Positions 25,425 through 33,779 of a stretch of DNA of 64,000 nt are shown here, one piece after another. A program made the translations under genes and the position numbers. Numbering within the stretch: the first letter of the stretch is position 1; every line of letters starts with the position of its first letter. The DNA is from Streptomyces flavochromogenes. GTDB taxonomy: Bacteria; Actinomycetota; Actinomycetes; Streptomycetales; Streptomycetaceae. The DNA lies in NCBI RefSeq assembly GCF_000717595.1, contig NZ_JNZO01000050.1, forward strand, positions 1-64,000. Direction: 5' to 3'. The notes beneath the pieces are model-generated. The model was not told the origin of the DNA. It saw only the letters and a list, made by a program, of their open reading frames with translations, and did no database searches.

Positions 25425-26115
25425 AGGAACACGACCTCGCCCGAACCATCGACGACACACGAGCTCACTCAGCCCCCACCCGCGGAGGCAAGCAGCACAG
25501 CGTGCTGGAGGCCGTGGCCACGCACAGGGATGCCGACGGCAGCCTGCTCGACCTTCACACCGCCGCGGTGGAGCTGCTCAACGTCCTGCGTCCCACCGTG
25601 GCCATCACCTGGTTCACCACCTTCGCCGCCCACGCCCTGCACCGCTTCCCCGCCGTCCGCGAACAACTCCGTGCGGACGACGGCGCCTATGCGCGGGCCT
25701 TCGCCCACGAGGTACGCCGCTGCTACCCGTTCGTTCCGTTCGTCGGCGGCCTCGCCGCCCGCGACCTGCACTTCGGTGCCCAAGAAGTACCCGAAGGCAC
25801 GCTGGTGCTCCTCGACGTGCCCGGTCACCATCGCGACCCGGCTCTGTGGCCCGACCCGGAACGCTTCGACCCGCGCCGCTTCCTCGGCAGGGATCCCGGC
25901 CCCGGCGAGCTGATTCCGCAAGGCGGCGGGGACGCGCACACCGGGCACCGCTGCCCTGGCGAGGACATCACCGTCCACCTCCTGGCCACCTTGTCCGCGA
26001 CTCTGGCCGACCTCGGGTTCGACATGCCGGAGCAGGACCTGCGGATCCCTGTCAGCCGGGTCCCGACCCGGCCTCGCAGCGGAGTGAGGATCCAGATCCC
26101 GGCTGGGGCACCGCT
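25425..26115 (+). pseudogene. CYP152-type P450 peroxygenase, N-terminally truncated
   Basis: About 230 codons with CYP152 features: LLNVLRPTVAITWF (the Arg-Pro pair that binds the fatty-acid carboxylate), YARAFAHEVRRCYPFVPFVG, WPDPERFDPRRFLGRDPG, and the haem-binding loop QGGGDAHTGHRCPGEDIT. CYP152 enzymes hydroxylate or decarboxylate fatty acids with hydrogen peroxide. A full member has about 410-420 residues; the first 180 are missing because of a junction near 25425. The frame runs on without a stop to 26338, beyond the normal end (near RSGVRIQI), so the 3' end is altered too. Confidence 0.75.
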
Positions 26116-26349
26116 CACAACCTCTCCGGGAAGCCCCCAGCGGGTGACACGTTCATCCTCGCCCGCGGGCTCACAGCGGCCTTCACAGGCCGGCGCCGCA
26201 ACCGGTCGAGGGGGCCCGACACCGACACAGTCGCCCACGCCGCCCGCAGGGGGTGAGCCGCCTATGTCCGCGGGGATGAGTGCGAGATGCGGGTGTCTCG
26301 CGAGACGCACACGATGGCTTCGTACACACGGTCAATGAAGGGAATCGTC

Positions 26350-26676
26350 ATGCCCAGGGGATCCAGCGCCAAGCGCGAGCGCCAGTACGAGCACATCAAG
26401 GAATCCGGTGAGAAGCGCGGGATGTCGGAGTCCCGTGCCAAGGAGATGGCCTCCCGCGCCGTGAACAAGGAACGCGCGCGGGCCGGTGAGAGCAAGACCG
26501 CGAGCCGCAGCTCGACCCGGGGGAAGTCCGCCTCGCAGCGTGGCGGCGAGAGCTCCGGCGGCGGTGGTTCGTCCGAGCGGACCAAGGACGAGCTCTACCA
26601 GGAGGCGAAGAAGCGCGGCATCGAAGGCCGTTCCACCATGACCAAGCAGCAGCTGAAGAATGCCCTGGGTCACTGA
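26350..26676 (+). CDS. basic 'plasmid stabilization'-type protein
   Basis: A 108-residue very basic protein: MPRGSSAKRERQYEHIKESG, then ESRAKEMASRAVNKERARAG, a Ser/Gly-rich linker, and a C-terminal SAP/Rho-N-like motif LYQEAKKRGIEGRSTMTKQQ-LKNALGH. In actinomycetes these are annotated as plasmid stabilization proteins without experimental proof; the C-terminal motif suggests nucleic-acid binding. A paralogue with the same plan is at 32341-32664 on the other strand. It leads the stress cluster but the next gene starts 163 bp later. Confidence 0.7.
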   Translation: MPRGSSAKRERQYEHIKESGEKRGMSESRAKEMASRAVNKERARAGESKTASRSSTRGKSASQRGGESSGGGGSSERTKDELYQEAKKRGIEGRSTMTKQQLKNALGH

Positions 26677-26839
26677 CTGCGGCCCGGAAGACCTCCGCTC
26701 AGAAGCACCGCGCCCGCAGGGGTCTCGCCTGGGACTCCGGGGGAGTGACCCTCGCATCGCACTGCGGCGTGTGCTGGGCCGCGGCGCGCCGCACCGTGCC
26801 AGGGTGCTTGAGCCCTGCCCCCGCATGTCAGGAGTTCTG

Positions 26840-27115
26840 GTGCTCGAACGCAAGAAGCTCAAGGGCCGTACGCAGGTCACCTTCGTTCTTCCCGCCGATT
26901 GCCCCAACGGGCCGGTCAGCGTCGTGGGGGACTTCAACGAGTGGGACCCTGCCGCACACCCGCTGAGGGCACGTGGTGACGGGACGCGCGCGGCCACGGT
27001 CGTCCTGCCCGCGCGTGGCGCTCACTCCTTCCGCTACCTGGCGGCCGGGGACTACTGGTTCGACGACGAGCAGGCCGACGGCCACGACGGCACCAACAGC
27101 CGTATCACCACCTGA
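26840..27115 (+). CDS. isoamylase early-set (CBM48-like) domain protein
   Basis: A 91-residue protein from GTG 26840 (GGAG five bases upstream): LERKKLKGRTQVTFVLPADC, SVVGDFNEWDPAAHPLRARG, and LPARGAHSFRYLAAGDYWFD, the E-set fold that precedes catalytic domains in glycogen-branching and AMPK-beta proteins. Here it stands alone, the usual state in Streptomyces stress loci. It may bind glycogen or act as a scaffold. A new gene follows after 16 bp. Confidence 0.8.
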   Translation: MLERKKLKGRTQVTFVLPADCPNGPVSVVGDFNEWDPAAHPLRARGDGTRAATVVLPARGAHSFRYLAAGDYWFDDEQADGHDGTNSRITT

Positions 27116-27131
27116 CGAAAGGCTCCACCGC

Positions 27132-27608
27132 ATGGATGCGATCGTGCTGCTGCGCGAGGACCACAAAACGGTCGAGAAGCTGTTCAAGCGTTTCGAGAAG
27201 ACCTCCGACGACCAGAGTTCCGAGCGTCGGCGGATCGCCGACGAGGTGGTCGAAGAGCTGACCGTCCATGCCTGGATCGAGGAGCAGATCTTCTATCCGG
27301 CCGCCCGCGAGGCCGCACCGGACACCAAGGACCACATCCTGGAGAGCATCGAGGAGCACCACGCGGTGGTGTGGATGCTGTCGGAGATCAAGGACATGGA
27401 TCCGGGCGACGAGCGGTTCAAGGCGAAGATGAGCGTGCTGATGGAGCAGGTCCGCCACCACGTCGAGGAGGAGGAGCAGGACTGGTTCCCCGAGGTCCGC
27501 AAGGCGATGGGCCGCAACCGGCTCACGGAACCGGGCGGCGAGCTGCAGACAGGGAAGAAGCAGGCCCCGCGCGACCCACTGGCCGTCCCCAGCGCACACT
27601 CGAAATGA
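27132..27608 (+). CDS. hemerythrin-domain protein
   Basis: A 158-residue protein with the di-iron ligands of a hemerythrin bundle: LLREDHKTVEKLFKRFEKTS, VHAWIEEQIFYPAAREA, IEEHHAVVWMLSEIKD and HHVEEEEQDWFPEVRKAMGR. It binds oxygen or nitric oxide or acts in iron/redox sensing in the cytoplasm; actinobacterial members are linked to oxidative stress. It starts 17 bp after the E-set gene and its stop overlaps the lipoprotein start (ATGA), so they are co-translated. Confidence 0.88.
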   Translation: MDAIVLLREDHKTVEKLFKRFEKTSDDQSSERRRIADEVVEELTVHAWIEEQIFYPAAREAAPDTKDHILESIEEHHAVVWMLSEIKDMDPGDERFKAKMSVLMEQVRHHVEEEEQDWFPEVRKAMGRNRLTEPGGELQTGKKQAPRDPLAVPSAHSK

Positions 27609-28030
27609 GGCTGTCACCGCCCCGGCTACCGGCGCGTCTCGGCATACTCATCGTGGCCGCGACGGTACTCGCGGCGGCCGGATGCGGGGCCCCGGCGGCA
27701 CGGAAGGACGCCGCCGCAGCAGCGGGCACCGCCTTCGAGGCCGCTGTCGCGGCGGGCGATCACGTACGGGCCTGCGCCCTGCTGGCACCGCAGTCCCGCC
27801 GGCAGCTGGAGCAGAACGAACAGAAGACCTGCCCCGCGGCTTTCGCCTCGCAGCAGTTGCCGACGGCGGACGGCGTCGAAGGTGTGGAGGCGTACGGTAG
27901 GCAGGCGATGGTCCGCATGGCGGGCGACACTCTGTTCCTGTCGCTGTTCACCGGCGGCTGGAAGGTGGTGGCCGCTGGCTGCACCCGCCGCCCGGACCAG
28001 CCCTACGACTGCTTGATCAAGGGGGCCTGA
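27605..28030 (+). CDS. small lipoprotein
   Basis: A 141-residue protein, start overlapping the hemerythrin stop. Signal peptide LGILIVAATVLAAAGCGAPA with lipobox AAGC, so the mature protein is lipidated at Cys27 and attached to the outer face of the membrane. The rest (ACALLAPQSRRQLEQNEQKT, then CPAAFASQ and VAAGCTRRPDQPYDCLIKG) has five further Cys. The pattern fits a SnoaL-like or DUF4878-like fold, without certainty. It is the third gene in the coupled run. Confidence 0.7.
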   Translation: MRLSPPRLPARLGILIVAATVLAAAGCGAPAARKDAAAAAGTAFEAAVAAGDHVRACALLAPQSRRQLEQNEQKTCPAAFASQQLPTADGVEGVEAYGRQAMVRMAGDTLFLSLFTGGWKVVAAGCTRRPDQPYDCLIKGA

Positions 28031-28033
28031 GGC

Positions 28034-28117
28034 ATGCGGGCCCTGTTCGTCGCCGTCCTGGTGACCATCCTCGGCGGCCTCGGCTACTTCATCACCATCG
28101 GAGTGCTCCAACGATGA
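28034..28117 (+). CDS. 27-residue single-pass membrane peptide
   Basis: ATG at 28034, three bases after the lipoprotein stop; TGA 28115-28117 overlaps the next start at 28114. The peptide is MRALFVAVLVTILGGLGYF then ITIGVLQR: one membrane helix and a short basic end. GAGG sits just upstream. Its tight fit between two starts/stops suggests a real cistron, perhaps a partner of the DUF6766-like protein. Similar micro-genes are commonly missed. Confidence 0.55.
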   Translation: MRALFVAVLVTILGGLGYFITIGVLQR

Positions 28118-28809
28118 CCGAGCGCCGCGAGCAGCGCAGGGGGTTTTGGCGGGAGAACAGCCTCACCCTCACCTTTGGCATCGCCTTCCTGGTCGTCCTC
28201 GCCTTGCAGGCGGTTGCCGGTCACGCCGAGTTCAACGAACAGCTGACGGTCGACGGCCTTCAGCCGCTCACCTTCGGCGAATACCTGACGTCCTCGGACT
28301 TCGCCGTGGACGTCAGCGAGAACTGGCAGTCGGAGTTCCTGCAGTTCTTCCTCTACATCTTCGGCACCGTCTACCTCGTCCAGCGCGGCTCTCCCGAATC
28401 CAAGAAGGTCCACGAAGCCGGCATCGAGGACGAGCAGCAGCAACGCATGGGCGACCACGCGCGCTCCGACTCGCCGCGGTGGGCGGGGACGAAGGACTGG
28501 CGCCAGAGCCTCTATGCCCGCTCTCTGGGCACCGTCATGGGCACTCTGTTCCTCCTGTCCTGGCTGGCGCAGTCCATTGCCGGCACCGCCGCCTACAACG
28601 ACCAGCAGCTCCGCCAGCTCGAGGACACCGTCAGCTGGGCCGGCTATGTGGCCACGCCCGACTTCTGGAACAGGACCCTGCAGAACTGGCAGTCCGAACT
28701 CCTCGCCGTCGCCGCCATGGTCGTCCTGTCCATCTATCTACGCCAGCGCGGTTCCCCCGAGTCCAAGCCGGTCGGCGCCGCCCACACCGCCACCGGCATC
28801 GAAGGCTGA
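28114..28809 (+). CDS. DUF6766-like membrane protein
   Basis: A 231-residue protein with a duplicated plan: TLTFGIAFLVVLALQAVAGH, an external stretch, then LQFFLYIFGTVYLVQRGSPE; and again GTVMGTLFLLSWLAQSIAGT ... LAVAAMVVLSIYLRQRGSPE. Four helices, both halves ending in 'QRGSPESK' at the cytoplasmic side. This repeated QRGSPESK matches the Streptomyces DUF6766 family; function unknown, often with stress genes. The start overlaps the 27-residue peptide gene. Confidence 0.8.
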   Translation: MTERREQRRGFWRENSLTLTFGIAFLVVLALQAVAGHAEFNEQLTVDGLQPLTFGEYLTSSDFAVDVSENWQSEFLQFFLYIFGTVYLVQRGSPESKKVHEAGIEDEQQQRMGDHARSDSPRWAGTKDWRQSLYARSLGTVMGTLFLLSWLAQSIAGTAAYNDQQLRQLEDTVSWAGYVATPDFWNRTLQNWQSELLAVAAMVVLSIYLRQRGSPESKPVGAAHTATGIEG

Positions 28810-29169
28810 CCCCGCCCGGGGTGGTGCTGACCGCGGGGCGTCGACGGCCTGTACCTGGTCCGGCGCCATCCAGGCTCGGAGCCCGGCGGTGAGCCCGCCG
28901 AGGTCGGCGGCGGTGGTGTCCGGGGTCTTCGGGAATCGATCCGCAGCCGGCCCGCTCAGTGGCGGTAGTCGGGCCAGTGCGGTCCCCCCGGCGGGCGGGG
29001 CCGATGAGGCGGATCCTGTGGAGCAGGTCCTCGTGGGTGCCCTGCGGGTCGAGGCGGGTGGGCGCGTGCCGGACCAGCCACGCGCCGAGTCCGAGGCGGA
29101 ATGCCTCCTGATGCGGCGCAGCACCGCGCCGTGGCCGACCCATTTCGGAGGCCGGCATCGCGCAGAACC
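28810..29169. other. no gene recognised
   Basis: Minus-strand frames in this stretch have fair G/C bias but do not form a continuous protein with the STAS gene upstream. It may hold a degraded 3' extension of that gene. Confidence 0.35.
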
Positions 29170-29733
29170 TCACCGGCCCGCAGATCTCCGAGTTCGCGAG
29201 CAGGGTGTACGCGGGCGCCGACTGAGGCCGGCGGGGGCGCTGCTGTCCAGGGCTTCAAGCAGGGGGCGCAGGTGTGGGGCCGACGGCAGCTTGCAGAGGG
29301 GTACGTAGACCGGAGCAGGGCGCGTGGTCCTGCTCCAGGGAGATCTCCAGGGAGATATGGAAAAGATCGCGTGTCCGGTGGTTTCCAGCAGCTTGCGGAC
29401 CGGCCGGGGGACCGGGCCGACGAGCACGAGCCGCCCGGCACGATGCCGGGTGTCGAGGAGCTCGTGGATGAAGGCTGCGTCGGCGAATTCAACCCGGGTC
29501 ACATCGAGCAGGATCCGCTCGGTCTGCCCGGTCCACGCGCAGTCGAACGCCTCACGCAGGCAGGCCACGGAATCGACGTCGAACTCACCGGTCGCGGACA
29601 ACAGGACGGTTGCCAGCGATCCGGTCGGCCAGCGGACCATCGCCGCTCCGTCACCCGATTCCCACGCCGGGGCCCCGGCATGGAGGAACTGACGGAGGTA
29701 CTCGCCCTCCGTGCCCGTGGTCCGATCGCCCAT
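29170..29733 (-). CDS. STAS-domain protein (anti-anti-sigma type)
   Basis: A 187-residue reading frame; GGTGAG six bases before ATG 29733. The STAS domain (about residues 25-125): LATVLLSATGEFDVDSVACL, ILLDVTRVEFADAAFIHELL, RLVLVGPVPRPVRKLLETTG. The site of the phosphorylatable Ser is occupied by Ala in FADAAFI, so classical phosphoregulation by an RsbW-like kinase looks lost. The last 60 residues are Arg/Pro/Ser-rich and may come from a frameshifted tail. Other STAS-type genes follow at 30389 and 31809. Confidence 0.65.
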   Translation of the reverse strand: MGDRTTGTEGEYLRQFLHAGAPAWESGDGAAMVRWPTGSLATVLLSATGEFDVDSVACLREAFDCAWTGQTERILLDVTRVEFADAAFIHELLDTRHRAGRLVLVGPVPRPVRKLLETTGHAIFSISPWRSPWSRTTRPAPVYVPLCKLPSAPHLRPLLEALDSSAPAGLSRRPRTPCSRTRRSAGR

Positions 29734-29835
29734 CACGGTTCTCACCCCCGACCTCATACCGATGCCACAACATCCCTTCGACGCTGCGCTCCGCCCTTCA
29801 CCGATGCCCTCCCGCGCGCGCCGGGCCGGGACGGT

Positions 29836-29878
29836 TGTCGTCGCCTGCGGGAAAGGGGGAAGCCCGCAGGCGACGACA
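29836..29878 (-). terminator. perfect 16-bp hairpin
   Basis: TGTCGTCGCCTGCGGG and its exact complement with an 11-nt loop, between the stop at 30036 and the start at 29733 on the minus strand. It separates these two genes into different transcripts. Confidence 0.65.
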
Positions 29879-30035
29879 GGAGCAAGAGCCGCTCGCTCCA
29901 CTGCCGCCATCCCCGAGCACAGCCGCTGACACCCGCCGTACGACAGCAATTCCGGCACCCCTTCTGGCCGCGGCATGCACCCACGGCTGTACCTCGACTG
30001 CTCAGGCAACAAGGCGGGTTCGGGCAATCCGGTGG

Positions 30036-30353
30036 TCACGCTGCCCGGTCTCGGTGTGCGGCGGGCCACGGCACGGGCTGCCGGGAGACGAGGACGAATC
30101 CGTCCGGGGAGGCGACTGCGGCGTATCCGGCCGCGCGGAAAAGCGTGGTGAGGGCGACGTCCACGGCGACGCGGAGACAAATGACATCGTCGATCCGTGC
30201 GGGGCAGACCGAGGCGGCGGCCCGGCCGGCAGGCTTCGTCTGCCAGCTGACGACGACGAGGTCACCGTGCTTGTGTGTGGTCACCCCGCTGGCGGGGCCG
30301 TAGCCGGCGTCGGCGAGGAGTGATTCGATCTCGCGGACGAGTTCGCGGCTCAT
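30036..30353 (-). CDS. hypothetical protein
   Basis: A 105-residue soluble protein with GGGAG before ATG 30353: SRELVREIESLLADAGYGPA, GDLVVVSWQTKPAGRAAASV, and LTTLFRAAGYAAVASPDGFV. Two alpha/beta halves with similar 'AGY' motifs. No family recognised. It lies 36 bp after the STAS gene 30389-30760 and is probably co-transcribed with it. Confidence 0.55.
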   Translation of the reverse strand: MSRELVREIESLLADAGYGPASGVTTHKHGDLVVVSWQTKPAGRAAASVCPARIDDVICLRVAVDVALTTLFRAAGYAAVASPDGFVLVSRQPVPWPAAHRDRAA

Positions 30354-30388
30354 CGCGTGCTCCCTGTCTCCGGCATGGACCTGTCCCT

Positions 30389-30760
30389 TTACCCCGCTGG
30401 GGTAAACAGGGGAGCGGTCCCGGTGATCTCCAGCAGTCGGTCCACCCGGGGACTGCCCGCGGTGATGGCCAGGGGGCGGTCGGCGCCGAGCGCCTGTTGG
30501 CGGGAACTCAGCAGGACGTGCAGCCCAGTGCAGTCGCAGAAGGTGACCCCGGACAGGTCCAAACTGATCCCGCACCCACGGGGGCACACCGCTGTGACCT
30601 TCAGCAGGACGGCCCGCAGATGGGGGGCTGTGGTGAGGTCGAGCTCCCCGGCGATGCTCACGACGGGGCCGCCCTGAGCGTTCTGTACGCGGACGCTGAC
30701 GCGGGTGCCCTGTCCGGCGTCCGCTGGGAACTCAAGCTGGACTTCGGAGAGAAGAGACAT
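30389..30760 (-). CDS. STAS-domain anti-sigma factor antagonist
   Basis: A 123-residue protein, GGGAGG six bases before ATG 30760. The STAS core reads VSIAGELDLTTAPHLRAVLL, GISLDLSGVTFCDCTGLHVL and VDRLLEITGTAPLF. The usual phosphorylation site (DSSGL) is DCTGL here, so Thr could be the target. Such proteins release sigma-B/sigma-F-like factors from anti-sigma kinases in stress signalling; neither kinase nor sigma gene is adjacent. It is divergent from the HTH gene at 30852. Confidence 0.85.
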   Translation of the reverse strand: MSLLSEVQLEFPADAGQGTRVSVRVQNAQGGPVVSIAGELDLTTAPHLRAVLLKVTAVCPRGCGISLDLSGVTFCDCTGLHVLLSSRQQALGADRPLAITAGSPRVDRLLEITGTAPLFTPAG

Positions 30761-30851
30761 GAGAGCCTCCCGGGCGAAACGGAGCCTTCCTTTGCGAGTC
30801 TCCTCTTTGATGTGAAATGCGTCAATAATTGCCGGAAATCTACCCCGTACG

Positions 30852-31217
30852 ATGACTGGCATCCTCCCTCCCGGGCAGACCCCACCTATGGGTCGAAACG
30901 GCGCAAATCACTCAGAGTGGACGTTCCTCACCAGTCACGCTCGGGTCCTGCTGACGATCTCCCGCGATCCGGGCATACGGCTCCGCGACGTCGCATCGAT
31001 CTGCGCCATCACCGAGCGGACGGTACAGACCATCGTCACCGACCTCGAAGAAGCCGGATACCTCACCCGCAGCCGCGGGTACGACGGGCGCCGCAACCAC
31101 TACCGCATCGTCCAAGGAGCCCACTTCCGGCATCCCGCCGAAGCCGGCTATGAGATCACCGACCTGCTGGCACTCCTCGCCGAGCCAGGCCACGCCCCCG
31201 GGCCGGCCCCCGACTGA
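30852..31217 (+). CDS. MarR-like winged-HTH regulator
   Basis: A small winged HTH protein: WTFLTSHARVLLTISRDPGI, RLRDVASICAITERTVQTIV, DLEEAGYLTRSRGYDGRRNH-YRIV. That order (helix, recognition helix, wing with basic hairpin) fits a MarR/Lrp-like single-domain regulator. The start may be ATG 30852 (121 residues) or ATG 30888 (109 residues, GRNGANHSEW); neither has a strong ribosome site. It is divergent from the STAS gene, so the shared 91-bp region is the probable operator. Confidence 0.75.
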   Translation: MTGILPPGQTPPMGRNGANHSEWTFLTSHARVLLTISRDPGIRLRDVASICAITERTVQTIVTDLEEAGYLTRSRGYDGRRNHYRIVQGAHFRHPAEAGYEITDLLALLAEPGHAPGPAPD

Positions 31218-31808
31218 CCGCGCCACGGCACACGACTTCACCGTCGCACGGCTTCGCGGGTGCCGTACGCAGTGCCGTTCTGCCGCCAGGTGTGTACGTC
31301 GCTGAGTTCGCGCAGCTACGCAGCACGGTGAAGCCGAACGGACTGGGAGGCGAGGCTGTCACCCGGCCGTCCAAGACGAGCCGGTAGGTCGACCTCACCG
31401 AACCCGAGGGGCACGCTTAACCGTGGTCGCGCCTCAGGACGCGAAGCCTGAAGCCTCCGGGACGGCGTGAAGCCTCCGCCATGTCAGAAACGAACCGACA
31501 CCCGGGCAGGGGAGGCGGCCTTCGCAGGAGCACGGGAGCGGACCTTGTCGGCGCACCTCACTTTCACACCCCGGTGCTCGTGGAGCGGTCGACGAGGCCG
31601 GCCTGCCGATCGGGTGACCGGCTACCGCATCCCCTGTACCGGGGTCACGAGGTCCTCGTCGACCGAGGGCCCGTCGTCACCGATGACGATTCCGGGACCG
31701 GCAGGACTGTCTGCCCGCGCCGTCGTCCGCGAGGGCGCAACGCTCACCCAGCACCGTATCCGCGTCACCGCGGTCGCACAGGCTCGGTGTGGGCACCGGC
31801 TACGGCGT
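31218..31808. other. no gene recognised between HTH and STAS genes
   Basis: About 590 bases with fair G/C bias but no protein-like frame longer than 40 codons. It may contain degraded genes. Confidence 0.35.
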
Positions 31809-32093
31809 TCATGCGGCGGTGGGCTCGGCAGAGGCGTCCTGTTGGGCTGCCGCGGGCCCGACGACGGCAAGTGGGATGCCGAGGCTCGTGCACATTCTGC
31901 GGGCGCGGGCGAGGGCGCTGAGCGAGGCCGGCGATGGGTGGCTCCCCACCACCTTCAGCTGGACGATCCGGGGTCGGTGGGCGTGGACCAGCGTTTCCGT
32001 CTCCAGGGCGGCCGCGGCCCGGTGGGTGACATCGAGGTCGCACGGGAGCGTCACATGCAGGATTCCGTCTGTGAGGACGTGACTGATGACCAT
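31809..32093 (-). CDS. small STAS-like protein
   Basis: A 94-residue protein with GGAG five bases before ATG 32093: VISHVLTDGILHVTLPCDLD, VTHRAAAALETETLVHAHRP, and ALARARRMCTSLGIPLAVVG. The beta-alpha pattern is that of STAS proteins but the DSxGL phosphosite is missing (here SHPSPAS). Third STAS-type gene within 2.5 kb. Probably a partner or decoy in the same stress switch. Confidence 0.6.
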   Translation of the reverse strand: MVISHVLTDGILHVTLPCDLDVTHRAAAALETETLVHAHRPRIVQLKVVGSHPSPASLSALARARRMCTSLGIPLAVVGPAAAQQDASAEPTAA

Positions 32094-32340
32094 GACTTCT
32101 CCTTCCAGGGGAGCGACCCACCGCGCGGGACACCCGGTCGGCACAGCGGCGGCTCGACGGGATCACTGACCATGATGCGCGGAGAGCACCCCGTTCGCTC
32201 GCCCTCTGCCCGTGCTGAGCTTGCCATTTGCCCAAAAGAGCGTGTCAGAACGGCTCGTCCAACCGAAGAGCGACCCTGCCACCTCCGGGTGCCGCTCGGT
32301 ATACGAAGGCCTTGACCGTTCAACGGACTGGCCGACAGTG

Positions 32341-32664
32341 TTAGTGGCCGAGCGACTGCTTCAGCTCGGACTTGTTCATCGACGAGCGGCCGTGAATGTT
32401 CCGGCGCTTCGCCTCTTCGTACAGCTGGTTGTACGTCGGGCCTTCCGAGCCGCTCGAGGACCGCTGACCGCCTCGTTTCGACGACGACTTGCCCTGGGTG
32501 GAAGACTTGCTCGCGGTCTTCGATTCGCCGGAACGCGCCCGTTCTTTGTTCACCGTGCGGGCGGCGATCTCCTTGGCCCGCCTCGTACTCTCCCCGCGAT
32601 CCTCCGCACTCTCCTTGATGTGCTCGTACTGCCGTTCCCGTTTGGAACTCGATCCGCGAGGCAT
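32341..32664 (-). CDS. basic 'plasmid stabilization'-type protein, paralogue
   Basis: A 107-residue protein close in sequence to the one at 26350: MPRGSSSKRERQYEHIKESA, RAKEIAARTVNKERARSGES, a Ser-rich linker, and LYEEAKRRNIHGRSSMNKSE-LKQSLGH with the SAP/Rho-N-like end. GGAAGG precedes ATG 32664. The two paralogues are in opposite orientation 6 kb apart and bracket the stress cluster, so they form an inverted repeat that could support rearrangement. Confidence 0.7.
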   Translation of the reverse strand: MPRGSSSKRERQYEHIKESAEDRGESTRRAKEIAARTVNKERARSGESKTASKSSTQGKSSSKRGGQRSSSGSEGPTYNQLYEEAKRRNIHGRSSMNKSELKQSLGH

Positions 32665-32798
32665 GACGGTTACCTTCCGTGATGTGCCGGATGCCTGGCT
32701 TACGACGCCTACAGGGTCGCCCTTCGCCTGTGCCCACAGAGACAGACATCAATCACTCGACTCTGCATCTGGCTTGCCGGGCGGGAGGCAGGCCGTCG

Positions 32799-33234
32799 TA
32801 TCGCCGCGGCCGTCCTCGCGGCCGGCACCATGGTCTCGATCGTCGCCCTGCCGCTCTCTGCTCACGAGGGCGACCGTCACCGGACGCCGAAGGCGGAGAT
32901 CAGCGCTGTCCAGGCCGCCAGCCCCGGCCGCGACAACCGCACTGTGCGGTCGCTGAACGCCGAGTGGGTCGAGATCACGAACAACACCCGCAACGCGATC
33001 AACCTCAATGGCTGGACCCTGAAGGACGAGGACGGCCACCGCTACAAGTTCAACGACTTCCGTCTCGCCGGGCGCTCCACCGTCCGCGTCCACACCGGTG
33101 AGGGCCGTGACACCCGCACCGACGTGTTCCAGGACCGCCGCAACTACGTGTGGGACAACACCGACACCGCGACGCTCCGTGATGCCCGCGGCCGTACCGT
33201 CGACACCGAGTCCTGGGGCCACCGCCACCGCTGA
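32799..33234 (+). pseudogene. lamin-tail-domain secreted protein, N-terminus lost
   Basis: RRIAAAVLAAGTMVSIVALP is a signal peptide core; then HRTPKAEISAVQAASPGRDN and the LTD fold: LNAEWVEITNNTRNAINLNG, WTLKDEDGHRYKFNDFRLAG, VWDNTDTATLRDARGRTVDT. Compared with the copy at 49139, the ATG and first six codons are replaced by unrelated sequence at about 32797. The only in-frame ATG left (32830) would start inside the signal peptide. The C-terminus is complete. Nucleotide identity with the second copy over 32799-33005 is about 95 percent. Confidence 0.7.
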
Positions 33235-33375
33235 CCCCACCCGGTAGCCGGTCTTCCGCTACGTCCCCAGCGGAAGACGGGGCACCGGCCTGTGGATCGC
33301 CGAGCACAGCAAAGGCCTCGTGCCACCACGTCCGTTCCGTGCCTGCCCCGGGCCAAGGCCCCAGAATCGGGTCGG

Positions 33376-33738
33376 GTCAGCCCTGTGCCTTGATGTGTTC
33401 GAGGACGCTGGTGAAGGCTTCGGTGGGTGAGAAGTCCACGTATTCGCAGTCCTCGAGGGCCACGGGGGCGTGCCCGGGCGGCCAGTAGAAGGCTTGGCCC
33501 GCCTCGTAGATCTCCTCCCCGTCCTTCGTCACCATCTTCAGTCTCCCTTTGAGCATGTAGCCCCAGTGAGGGAGGCGCAGAGGCCGTCGGGCAGGCCGGT
33601 CAGGGCCGGTCGCATATCGGTGCCCTTCGGAAACCGGACGAAGGCCACGGAGAGATCTTCTCCGATCGCTCGTGTACGGAGTTCGACGCCTCCACCTTCG
33701 ATCACGACCGGAGTGTCATCCCGCGTCGTCGCCGGCAT
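33376..33738 (-). pseudogene. cupin-fold protein, frameshifted
   Basis: From ATG 33738 (GGAG six bases upstream): PATTRDDTPVVIEGGGVELR and LSVAFVRFPKGTDMRPALTG. After a frameshift near 33565 it continues PHWGYMLKGRLKMVTKDGEE and FYWPPGHAPVALEDCEYVDF to a stop at 33376. The two halves together form a normal single cupin of about 120 residues (conserved GY..KG and PPGH boxes). One base deletion explains the break. Confidence 0.65.
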
Positions 33739-33779
33739 GGCCGTCTCCATTCCCTGGGGCTACGGGGGAGTAGTTTCCT

